A DNA stretch of 64,000 nt from Pseudoalteromonas umbrosa (GTDB lineage: Bacteria; Pseudomonadota; Gammaproteobacteria; Enterobacterales; Alteromonadaceae), in contig NZ_JASJUU010000003.1 of assembly GCF_030125375.1 (NCBI RefSeq), forward strand, positions 386,247-450,246. The letters run 5' to 3'. How positions within the stretch are numbered: the first letter of the stretch is position 1; every line of letters begins with the position of its first letter. The notes beneath the pieces were generated by a model. The model was given only the letters and a program-made list of their open reading frames with translations, was not told the DNA's origin and searched no databases. This document shows positions 17,735 through 26,690 of the stretch, piece by piece. The translations under genes were made by a program, and so were the position numbers.

Positions 17735-19644
17735 TTTGCCTTGGGTAACCACACACTTGTTCCGGTAGTGGCGATGTGGTTCACATTGCCTTTAAGCACT
17801 TTATCGCCGACATTGCGAGAGGTTTCCGGACGGCTCACCAGATAGCCTTGGACACAACAAATACCCATGTCCTTGACTAATTCGAACTGATCAAGTTGCT
17901 CTACACCCTCAGCAACGATTTTAAGGCCTAACTGTGCACCAAGCTCGCTGATAGAGTTTAAAATTTTAAAATATTTTGGGTTGTCTTTCGCTTGTGAAAT
18001 AAACAGCTTATCTATTTTAATTACATCGATTGGCAGATCAGCCAGTGTGCTCAATGAGCTAAAACCCGTGCCAAAATCATCAATCGCAATAGTAACACCG
18101 GCACTGCGGCAACGCTCAAGCTGAGCAATAATTTCATCACTGGCTGTTATCAGCGTTGACTCGGTGATTTCAATCATTAAGGAAGCTGCAGGCAGTCCCG
18201 ATTTATTAAGCGCTTCTAAAACCCAGTCGTAAATAGGTCTATGTTTAAGCTGAATACCAGATACATTTACTGAGATTTTTACTTTTTTCATCCCCGCGTT
18301 GTGCCAAGCAGACATTTGTCGGCATGATTCTAGTAATATCCAGTCGCCAAGCTCTAAAATTAAATTTGATTCTTCGGCAATTGGAATAAACTCAGACGGA
18401 GGTATTAGCCCCTCAATAGGGTGGTGCCAGCGGGTGAGGGCTTCAAAGTAATCTATTGAACAATCTTCAACATGGACAATTGGCTGAAAAGAGAGTTGAA
18501 AATTTTGAGAGGCAATTGCAAGTCTCAATTCTTCTAACAAATAGTGGTAGCGTCTTATTTTATTCCCCATTTCTGGTGAATAGACTCTAAATATACCGCG
18601 TCCATCCGTTTTAGCACGATACATTGCAACATCTGACATTTGCAACAGCGCATTAGGCGTAGAGGCACTATCAGGGAATACAGCAATCCCGATACTGGCG
18701 CTTATTTTCACTAGTTTGTTACCAAGCACAAAGTCTCGTTCAATTTCGCTAAGGATAGTTTGTGCTATCTCAGTACAGAAACTGGTGTCATTAAGATTGG
18801 GCACAAATATCGAGAACTCGTCTCCACCAAGCCGAGAAAGGTTTTGGTCTAGCCCATGTACGGGATGTGCATCATTGAGCTTAAACTGCCTGACCACTTG
18901 CTCCAATCGTCCTGAAACCTGAATAAGTATTTCATCACCGAAACTGTGCCCAAAGGAATCGTTAACCTGTTTAAAGCCGTCTAAATCAATGAATAACAAT
19001 CCGCATTTGGATTTGCTTTTATCTGCAATGGTCAGCTGCTCGCTAATATGTTCTATGTACGCATGACGATCTATAAGTTTGGTCAATTTATCTTGATAAA
19101 CGTGACTATCTGACTGTATTTTTATGCGTTGAAGATTATCGCTTAGTGATTGAACTGCATAACAAATTTGTGCAACAGGACCGCCAGAGTGAAGCTCTTT
19201 ATGTTTAATTTCAAGTCCATCGAGCAAGGCATTGAGGTCTTTATTTATGGCATTGAGTGCTTCTAACTGTGCTTTGTCTCTTTTGTTACTTTTGAACTGA
19301 GAAATAAAAAACAGCACGGCGATTAAGCAAAGCATTAATAAGGTAGGGGATGACCATACGAGCTTAAACACTCTTGAGGTCGGTGCTATGGCATATTGGG
19401 ACTGCTGATTTGCGATGATAACAAAAGTTTGATTGTCCTTACTAACGAATTGTTGGTCGTAGTAGACAAACTGATACCAAGGAGCCGATCTTTCAACTTG
19501 TTCAACATCACTGATTTGAGTTTGCAACGAAAGTAACCCGGATTGCGCATTCAGGACATGTTTAGCAAAAGTTAGATTTGCAGCAATACCAATTACTACA
19601 AGGCTAACAACAGCATAAGCTAAATTTTTAAAAACATTCTGCAT
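17731..19644 (-). CDS. GGDEF-EAL protein (c-di-GMP turnover), membrane-bound
   Basis: The 637-residue protein has a transmembrane segment at about 7-27, a periplasmic stretch of 70 residues, a second segment near 98-116, a GGDEF domain with an intact GGDEF motif at 273-277, and an EAL domain starting with EAL at 401-403. The EAL domain keeps its main motifs (EALTRW, IDDFGTGFSS, VIKIDKLFI, VAEGVEQ), so phosphodiesterase activity is likely. The inhibitory RxxD site before GGDEF is missing (the position reads HGLD). Net activity cannot be predicted. It stands alone. Confidence 0.92.
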
Positions 19645-20101
19645 GATATAGACAATCCAAAATTAACCGAAAACCGGATCCTTCATGTTCCTGTAGTATA
19701 CATCAATTTGACTTCAGGGATGACAACCTTTTACACGCTTTTGTTTACAAGTGCAATTATCAAAATTATTTCAATTTAATTTAGGGACAATAACTTAGAC
19801 TTCACTGCGCAAGATCAATTATCAATATAATTCACTTTACACGATAATCATTCTTATCTACTTTTTTAAGTCATTGGCCTAATAATTGCTCAACATGATT
19901 GGGCATTAATAACCAAAGGGCTTTCTGTCCAAAAATGTACTTTTCTGGTGCAAAAGTAAGTTGTATTGCACTGTTGTGAGGCGTACAAGTTTTTATTTAT
20001 GTACTAAACTATTCTCACAAAATATGTTCGCGTAATCATACATTATACGACATAGTTTTGTGGCAAGGAACACCAACCAAGTTAGGTTTTTGGAGCCAAA
20101 A
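19645..20101. other. Upstream region of the glycogen operon
   Basis: A 457-base AT-rich gap between divergent genes that must hold both promoters. Visible: a Fur-like dyad GATAATCATTCTTATC (19843-19858), and GTGCAA/TTGCAC inverted repeats with a 12-base spacer (19948-19953 and 19966-19971). No perfect sigma-70 promoter stands out; no gene was found. Confidence 0.5.
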
Positions 20102-20404
20102 ATGTTAACAAAACGTTTTTTTAAAACGAAAAACGAAGCCGAAATCACATTTGAATTTTCTCACCCTGAAGCCAAAAAAGTTGAGCTCGTTGCAGAATTT
20201 AACGATTGGCAACCTATTAGTATGAGGTTCAATAAAAAAGAGCAGAGATTTAAGCTCAAGCACAGGCTACCTACTGATAAGCAATTCCACTTTCGATACT
20301 TGATAAATGGTAACCAATGGGACAATGACAACAGTGCTGATGGATACGCTGCCAATGGTTTTGGTAGTGAAAATAGTATTGTTGATACACAAAGATTGGC
20401 TTAG
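20102..20404 (+). CDS. Stand-alone CBM48-like glycogen-binding protein (100 aa)
   Basis: A small protein made of a single isoamylase-N/AMPK-type glycogen-binding (CBM48) domain: EAKKVELVAEFNDWQPISMRF and FHFRYLINGNQWDNDNSADG carry the typical aromatic and Asn/Asp residues. ATG at 20102 is preceded by GGAG with ideal spacing, so it is preferred to an upstream GTG. It is the first gene of the glycogen operon; six bases separate its stop from the malQ ATG. It probably binds alpha-glucan and targets a partner enzyme to glycogen; this is inference. Confidence 0.82.
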   Translation: MLTKRFFKTKNEAEITFEFSHPEAKKVELVAEFNDWQPISMRFNKKEQRFKLKHRLPTDKQFHFRYLINGNQWDNDNSADGYAANGFGSENSIVDTQRLA

Positions 20405-20410
20405 TTGCCA

Positions 20411-22402
20411 ATGGAAGGACTACAACAGCTATATTACCTCCATGGTATCGGCTATGATTTTGTTAAATATGACGGCGAGCATGTCGTTTTTGATGCGTTA
20501 ACGAGGCAAACGGCCATTGAATGCTGTGGCATTAAAACGAATGATCAACATGTCGTTGATCGTCTCAATTTTGAATTAGATATTGCACCATGGACACGAG
20601 TTGTCGAACCTGTGACGTTGAGTGATAGTGACTCTGGCACATTTGTAATTAAAGTCGTAGAGACTTTAAAGCATTCAATAGCAAGCATAAAGGTACCTTC
20701 TGCAAATATAGATATAACGGTTAAGCTTTCTGAGTGTGATGAAGTTGGAGACTACATACATTCTGACAACCGATATGTTGCGTTAAAAATCAATTTGGGT
20801 AAGTTACCAATTGGCTACCTTGATCTATTGATTGAAGGTGCATTTGGTCAAGTAGTAACTGAGCTTTGGTCAGTACCAAAGCAATGCTATAACCCTTATG
20901 TATCTCACAGCAGTAAAAAGCCGCTTGGTGTATCATTACAGCTTTATACTCTCAAAAGTGATAGAAATTATGGCATTGGCGATTTTGCTGATTTAAAGCA
21001 ATTGATAGCGCAGTTTTCCAAACTTGGCGGGGATTTTATCCTTTTAAATCCATTGCATTTGCTATTCAGTGCAAAACCTGAAGAAGCGAGCCCTTATAGT
21101 CCTTCTCATCGCTGCTTAATTAACCCCCTATACATAGCGTTAGATGATGTACAAGAAATAGTTGGCCAAGAATGTGCTGAGCTGTTCTCGTCTGTTGCAG
21201 ATTTAGGACATAGGCGTTCAGTGTCAAGCAAGTTTATTGATTACACTCAAACATCCAATGTGAAGTACGTTTTATTTGAAAGCTTGTATAACTGTTGGCA
21301 ACAGAGCGCGCGCCAAGAAGCTGCTTTAAACACTTTTATAGAAGAAAAAACATCAATACTTGGGGATGTAGAGCTAAGTCAATTTGAATGGTTTCTACAG
21401 TGGTTAGCGTCTGAGCAACTGCAGCATTGTCAGTCACTATGTATTGTGCAAGGAATGGAAATAGGGTTGGTGAATGATTTGGCTGTCGGTTGTACAGGCG
21501 GCGGACTTGAGTTTGAAAGTTATCGCGCTTGCTTTAGTGAGCAGGCAAACATAGGCGCGCCACCCGACCCATGGGCTGAACAGGGTCAAAACTGGGGGAT
21601 GCCAGCGCTGAATCCGATAAAAGTAAAGCATAATAACTTTGCATATTTTAAATCTTTGGTGCGTTCCAATTTGAGCCAAGTTGGTGCGCTGCGTATCGAT
21701 CATGTGATGTCTCTGAGGCGTTTATGGTGGTGCTTCGCAAAAGAAGGACAGGAACTCGGATGTTATGTTTATTATCCATTTGAATATTTGTTGGCCATTT
21801 TAAAGATAGAGTCACACTTACATAGTTCAATTGTAATAGGTGAGGACCTTGGGGTTGTACCGCCAGAGGTAACTCAGGCGTTAGAAGAGTCAGCAATTTT
21901 TGGTAACACACTATTTTATTTTGAGAAAAATCAAAATGGTGAGTTTAAAGCCAGTGAACAACTGAGGAAAAATGCGCTGATTATGGTCGCTAATCATGAT
22001 GTTCCTCCATTTCATGGCTGGTGGAGTGCCGCGGACATTGATATTAAATTTGATTATGCATTGATTGATGAACATCAGCGTCATCATCAAAAACAAGCTA
22101 GAGGTATTGAAAAAGCGCGGTTAATTAGCTGGATTAATAAGCATGATTTACCTGATATAGAAATTACCGCTTCGAGTCAGGAGGTATACCAAGCTGTTAT
22201 GCATGTATTAGCAAGCAGTCCAAGCAAATTGCTTGCCATTCAATTGGATGATCTAGACCTTCAAGAATTCCCTGTAAATATACCTGGTACAAATACAGAA
22301 TACCCGAATTGGCGCCGCAAATTAAATCATGAGCTTGTTGAGATATTTGAACTTAATAGAGACTTTATTCAACAACTCAATGCAATCAGGAAGCAACAAT
22401 GA
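20411..22402 (+). CDS. malQ: 4-alpha-glucanotransferase (amylomaltase)
   Basis: A GH77 enzyme (663 aa) that moves maltosyl and longer glucan units between chains. Family motifs: SPYSPSHRCLINPLYIAL (about 234-251), RIDHVMSLRRLWWCF with the nucleophile Asp, and VIGEDLGVVPPEV with the acid/base Glu, then NHDVPPFHGWW and IPGTNTEYPNWRRKL. The N-terminal 150 residues are a divergent sugar-binding extension, as in E. coli MalQ. It starts ATG at 20411 (or TTG two codons earlier) and overlaps glgB by four bases (ATGA). Confidence 0.93.
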   Translation: MEGLQQLYYLHGIGYDFVKYDGEHVVFDALTRQTAIECCGIKTNDQHVVDRLNFELDIAPWTRVVEPVTLSDSDSGTFVIKVVETLKHSIASIKVPSANIDITVKLSECDEVGDYIHSDNRYVALKINLGKLPIGYLDLLIEGAFGQVVTELWSVPKQCYNPYVSHSSKKPLGVSLQLYTLKSDRNYGIGDFADLKQLIAQFSKLGGDFILLNPLHLLFSAKPEEASPYSPSHRCLINPLYIALDDVQEIVGQECAELFSSVADLGHRRSVSSKFIDYTQTSNVKYVLFESLYNCWQQSARQEAALNTFIEEKTSILGDVELSQFEWFLQWLASEQLQHCQSLCIVQGMEIGLVNDLAVGCTGGGLEFESYRACFSEQANIGAPPDPWAEQGQNWGMPALNPIKVKHNNFAYFKSLVRSNLSQVGALRIDHVMSLRRLWWCFAKEGQELGCYVYYPFEYLLAILKIESHLHSSIVIGEDLGVVPPEVTQALEESAIFGNTLFYFEKNQNGEFKASEQLRKNALIMVANHDVPPFHGWWSAADIDIKFDYALIDEHQRHHQKQARGIEKARLISWINKHDLPDIEITASSQEVYQAVMHVLASSPSKLLAIQLDDLDLQEFPVNIPGTNTEYPNWRRKLNHELVEIFELNRDFIQQLNAIRKQQ

Positions 22403-24636
22403 ATACCGTAAATAAAAATGTTGAAATGACAGAGGATTACACGGACCAAGTGGCTGCGTTACAAGCTGGCTCATTTTCAGATCCGTTTAGCTTTTTAGGG
22501 CCACATGTAGTTAAGGTTGGGCCAAAAACATATACAGTTTTGCGGGTCTTCATTCCAAGCGCATTATCTGTTGCGGTTGTTTTGGGTAAAACGCAAAAGC
22601 ATATGACTCGTTTTGGAGACAGTCAGTTGTTCACTGTGGTATTTGATGCAGAACTAAGCGCGGAAAATTATCGCCTCAAAGTAGAATTTGAAGACAGCAC
22701 TTTGCATTTTTGTGATGTATACAGTTTTAATAGTGCGTTAGATGAACAGGCTATGTACTTGTTTAATGAGGGTACGCTCGAGCATGGCTATGATCACTTT
22801 GGCGCTCGCTTTATAAATCACGAAGGTGTTCAAGGCGTACAATTTAGTGTTTGGGCACCAAACGCAAAAAGCGTCTCTGTTATTGGTGAGTTTAACTTTT
22901 GGCAAGCTAATCAACATTATATGCGTTTTCACCCTGCTAGTGGTGTTTGGGATTTGTTTATTCCCGGATTATCAGCAGATACAAGTTATAAGTTCGCGAT
23001 CACGACAGTGAGTGGTGAAAGGCTTGAAAAAGCAGATCCTTACGCTAAAAAAATGCAACAAGCGCCTGGCACTGCAAGTGTTTTACAGCAGACATTTCAA
23101 GCGCCAACTTATGATGAAGAAATGTACGAAAGGCGCATGAAGCGTAACCATGTAGAGTCCCCCATTTCTATATACGAAGTGCATTTGGGATCGTGGAAGC
23201 GAAGAGTTGATGAGCAAAATCGTTATTTAACTTATCGAGAGTTAGCAGATGATCTTGTGCCTTACGTAAAAGATTTAGGCTTTTCGCATATTCAATTAAT
23301 GCCTATTAGCGAATTTCCCTTTGATGGCTCTTGGGGATATCAACCTGTAGGTCTTTTTTCCCCGTCCAGTCGCTTCGGTTCTGTAGACGATTTTTTATAT
23401 TTTAGTGAGATGTGCCATAAACACGAAATTGGTCTGTTGCTCGACTGGGTGCCCGGTCATTTCCCGACGGATCCCCATGGGTTAAATCGGTTTGATGGTA
23501 CACATTTATACGAGCATGCAGACAAGCGTCAAGGATTTCATCCAGACTGGAACACTTGCGTTTTTAACTATGATAGACCCGAGGTTAAGAGTTATATACT
23601 CTCTAATGCGAATTACTGGGTGTCAGAGTTTCAATTAGATGGGCTCAGAGTGGATGCTGTCGCATCTATGCTTTATCTCGATTACTCGAGAAAAGATGGG
23701 GAATGGATAGCTAACAAACACGGTGGCAGAGAAAATCTTGGCGCGATAGATTGCTTACAGAGAAGTAATGCTGTTTGCTATAAAAATGCACCACATGCCA
23801 TGATGGTTGCAGAAGAATCTACAGCTTGGCCTGGGGTGACACAAAGTGTAGACCATGGCGGATTAGGATTTGGCTATAAATGGAACATGGGCTGGATGAA
23901 TGACAGCTTAGGCTTTATGCAACGTGATCCAATTCACAGAAAGTTTCATCATCATGAAATGACGTTTTCCATGGCTTACGCCTTTTCAGAAAACTACATC
24001 TTACCTCTAAGCCATGATGAGGTTGTGCATGGGAAAGGGTCTCTTTTAAGTAAAATGCCAGGTGATGACTGGCAGCAATTTGCTAATTTACGCGCTTATT
24101 ATGGGTTTATGTTTGCTCACCCAGGCAAAAAACTACTGTTTATGGGCAGTGAGTTAGCACCTCGAGATGAGTGGGATCACAATAAGCAGTTAGACTGGTC
24201 ATTATTGGAAAGTGAAGCACACACAGGGGTTTTTGAGTCAGTTAAAAAGTTGAATTCAGTCTACCATTCAACACCCTCTTTATATGAAGTCGATGGATCA
24301 CCTGCTGGCTTTAGGTGGATTGATTGTGATAATGCTGAGCAATCAATTTTGAGCTTTGTAAGGTTTGGTAAAAAGCAATCTGAGCTTTTGGTTGTTGTCA
24401 GCCATTTTACACCACAAGTATTTCATCATTTCAGGTTAGGAGTACCCAAAGAAGGAGTGTATCAAGTCGTGTTCAACTCTGATGACAAGCAATTTTACGG
24501 CAGTGGCGTTCAAGTTGTCGCACATAAGCAGCAACTTGTTCAGAGTAAAGCTGTGGCATGTCACGGATTAGACAACAGTATTGAAATTACAATACCGCCG
24601 TTAAGTACTGTCTATTTAAAATATATATCGGCATAA
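22399..24636 (+). CDS. glgB: 1,4-alpha-glucan branching enzyme
   Basis: The 745-residue GH13 enzyme makes alpha-1,6 branch points in glycogen. An N-terminal domain and a CBM48 domain (FSVWAPNAKSVSVIGEFNFW) come before the barrel, with YEVHLGSWKRR, FPFDGSWGYQPVG, the nucleophile region GLRVDAVASMLY, the acid Glu in MVAEESTAWP, and LPLSHDEVVHGKGSL. It ends in an all-beta domain. It overlaps malQ by four bases and is followed by glgX two bases later. Confidence 0.96.
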   Translation: MNTVNKNVEMTEDYTDQVAALQAGSFSDPFSFLGPHVVKVGPKTYTVLRVFIPSALSVAVVLGKTQKHMTRFGDSQLFTVVFDAELSAENYRLKVEFEDSTLHFCDVYSFNSALDEQAMYLFNEGTLEHGYDHFGARFINHEGVQGVQFSVWAPNAKSVSVIGEFNFWQANQHYMRFHPASGVWDLFIPGLSADTSYKFAITTVSGERLEKADPYAKKMQQAPGTASVLQQTFQAPTYDEEMYERRMKRNHVESPISIYEVHLGSWKRRVDEQNRYLTYRELADDLVPYVKDLGFSHIQLMPISEFPFDGSWGYQPVGLFSPSSRFGSVDDFLYFSEMCHKHEIGLLLDWVPGHFPTDPHGLNRFDGTHLYEHADKRQGFHPDWNTCVFNYDRPEVKSYILSNANYWVSEFQLDGLRVDAVASMLYLDYSRKDGEWIANKHGGRENLGAIDCLQRSNAVCYKNAPHAMMVAEESTAWPGVTQSVDHGGLGFGYKWNMGWMNDSLGFMQRDPIHRKFHHHEMTFSMAYAFSENYILPLSHDEVVHGKGSLLSKMPGDDWQQFANLRAYYGFMFAHPGKKLLFMGSELAPRDEWDHNKQLDWSLLESEAHTGVFESVKKLNSVYHSTPSLYEVDGSPAGFRWIDCDNAEQSILSFVRFGKKQSELLVVVSHFTPQVFHHFRLGVPKEGVYQVVFNSDDKQFYGSGVQVVAHKQQLVQSKAVACHGLDNSIEITIPPLSTVYLKYISA

Positions 24637-24638
24637 AC

Positions 24639-26690
24639 ATGATTAGCTCCCGACAAGGCAGTACTTGCCCATTTGGCAGTACGGTAACAGACACAGGTGT
24701 TAATTTTTCAGTCTACGCCCCTAATGCAGAGAAGGTTTATTTGTGTTTGTTTGACGGCTTTGGACGATGTGAAAAAAATCGTCTTGAAATGTATAGTCAT
24801 GAAGGAGGAATCTGGAGTATTTTTGTTGACTCACTCACTTCTGGTGCACTATACGGCTATCGAGCAGACGGCAAATACAATCACTTGGATGGCCACTTCT
24901 TTAACGTTAATAAATTACTGCTAGATCCGTATGCGAAAGACTTTAGTGGGGACTTTACTTGGAGTGAAAGGCATTATTGCCACCTGCCTGTTGGTGAATT
25001 TAATAGCTTAGATAACGCTATTGATATGCCTAAATGTAAAGTTGCCAAAGTACAAGCTTACACAGGGAAAAAGCCCAATACACCTTGGCAAGATACGTTT
25101 ATTTACGAGTGTCATGTGAAGGGGGCTACGCAACTTCACCCACAGATTGACAAGTCTAAAGTGGGAAAGTTTGCTGCATTGACTGATCCTGCATTTTTAC
25201 TGCACCTTAAATCTTTGGGTGTAACAGCCATAGAGCTGCTGCCAGTTCATGCATTTGTGAGTGAGCAGTTTTTAACGACAAAAGGGCTGCAAAATTATTG
25301 GGGGTATAACACCTTAAGCTTTTTTGTTCCGCACAGAGCATATTGCGTAAACGGCGATATGACTGAATTTGTAGATATGGTTCGGCAGTTTCATGAACAT
25401 AAAATCGAAGTGATTATAGATGTTGTGTACAACCACACTGCAGAAGGCGGTATTGATGGCCCGATGTTGTCTTTTAAGGGGCTCAATAATAACGGTTATT
25501 ATAGAACGATAAATTCACCAGAATCAGTGTACATCAATGATACAGGTTGTGGTAATACAGTGAATATAGACGACCCGATCACATTAAAACTCATTATGGA
25601 TAGCCTGAGATATTGGGTGGAAGTGATGGGAGTAGATGGGTTTAGGTTTGACTTAGCGACCATACTTGGCCGCACAATAGATGGTTTTTCTTGCCGTCAC
25701 GCATTTTTTCAAGCTGTATTGCAAGACCCTGTTTTGTCCTCTGTAAAATTAATTGCAGAGCCTTGGGATGTAGGGCCTGGCGGGTATCAACTCGGTGCTT
25801 TCCCATCACCTTGGCGCGAGTGGAACGACAAATATAGAGATATTGTAAGGCGATTTTGGCGAGGGGACAGTGGCACTTTGCCAGAGCTTGCTAAACGCAT
25901 CCATGGCTCCAATGACTTGTTTGAGCATAATCAACGCGGTCCACTCAACTCAATTAACTTTTTGACCAGTCATGATGGATATAGTTTGGCTGACTGGGTG
26001 AGCTATGAGCAAAAGCATAATGAGGCTAATGGTGAGAATAACCGAGATGGCCATAGTGAAAATTATTCTTTTAACTGTGGCTTTGAAGGTGATGTAGATA
26101 ACTCAGAAGTCGTCCAGTTACGCCACAAGATGCAGACTAACGCGCTGATAACTTTGTTCATGTCAAAGGGAGTGCCGATGATAGCTGCAGGTACAGAATT
26201 GAAACATAGTCAAGCCGGGAACAATAACGCTTATTGCCAAGATAATGAAGTGAGTTGGTTAAATTGGTCCGAATACGGAGGGAGTCAAACACTCATTAGT
26301 TCTATTTCTGAGCTGATGAAGCTGAGAAGTCAATTAAGTGTTTTTCAACATCCTTTTTTTGTTCACGCTGATGATGAGCGGTTTTCGGTCGAGTGGTTAA
26401 ATAAAGAAACACGCCCGATGAGCGAACATGATTGGCATGATGAAGGGAATAAAACGCTCATGTATATTCTCGCCGACAAGCTTACCTCAAAAGCCGTCAT
26501 GGTACTTTTAAATGCGGACACTGAGCGTTTATCTATTACGTTACCACCCCCTCCATTTTCTAGTAACTGGGAATGTGTGTTTACGTCAGAGCAAGTAAAT
26601 GACAGCGACGTACTTCCTATCTCTTTTTGTCTCACAGGACAAAGTGCTTGGGTACTTATGTCAAACTTAGAGGAAAACACGAATGGCTGA
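24639..26690 (+). CDS. glgX: Glycogen debranching enzyme
   Basis: A 683-residue GH13 isoamylase-type enzyme that removes the short branches left by phosphorylase. Seen: CBM48-like start (FGSTVTDTGVNFSVYAPNA), WGYNTLSFFVPHRAYC, IIDVVYNHTAEGG, the nucleophile region GVDGFRFDLATILGR, the catalytic Glu in LIAEPWDVGPGGYQLG, and FLTSHDGYSLADWVSY with NGENNRDGHSENYSFNCG. The last eight bases overlap glgP. It forms the breakdown arm together with glgP and malQ. Confidence 0.95.
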   Translation: MISSRQGSTCPFGSTVTDTGVNFSVYAPNAEKVYLCLFDGFGRCEKNRLEMYSHEGGIWSIFVDSLTSGALYGYRADGKYNHLDGHFFNVNKLLLDPYAKDFSGDFTWSERHYCHLPVGEFNSLDNAIDMPKCKVAKVQAYTGKKPNTPWQDTFIYECHVKGATQLHPQIDKSKVGKFAALTDPAFLLHLKSLGVTAIELLPVHAFVSEQFLTTKGLQNYWGYNTLSFFVPHRAYCVNGDMTEFVDMVRQFHEHKIEVIIDVVYNHTAEGGIDGPMLSFKGLNNNGYYRTINSPESVYINDTGCGNTVNIDDPITLKLIMDSLRYWVEVMGVDGFRFDLATILGRTIDGFSCRHAFFQAVLQDPVLSSVKLIAEPWDVGPGGYQLGAFPSPWREWNDKYRDIVRRFWRGDSGTLPELAKRIHGSNDLFEHNQRGPLNSINFLTSHDGYSLADWVSYEQKHNEANGENNRDGHSENYSFNCGFEGDVDNSEVVQLRHKMQTNALITLFMSKGVPMIAAGTELKHSQAGNNNAYCQDNEVSWLNWSEYGGSQTLISSISELMKLRSQLSVFQHPFFVHADDERFSVEWLNKETRPMSEHDWHDEGNKTLMYILADKLTSKAVMVLLNADTERLSITLPPPPFSSNWECVFTSEQVNDSDVLPISFCLTGQSAWVLMSNLEENTNG

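Noticed and set aside
20110..20119. AAAACGTTTT palindrome at the start of the CBM48 gene as a LacI-type operator
   Set aside because: It is inside coding sequence with an AT-rich Lys/Phe stretch and lacks flanking operator bases; chance is likely.
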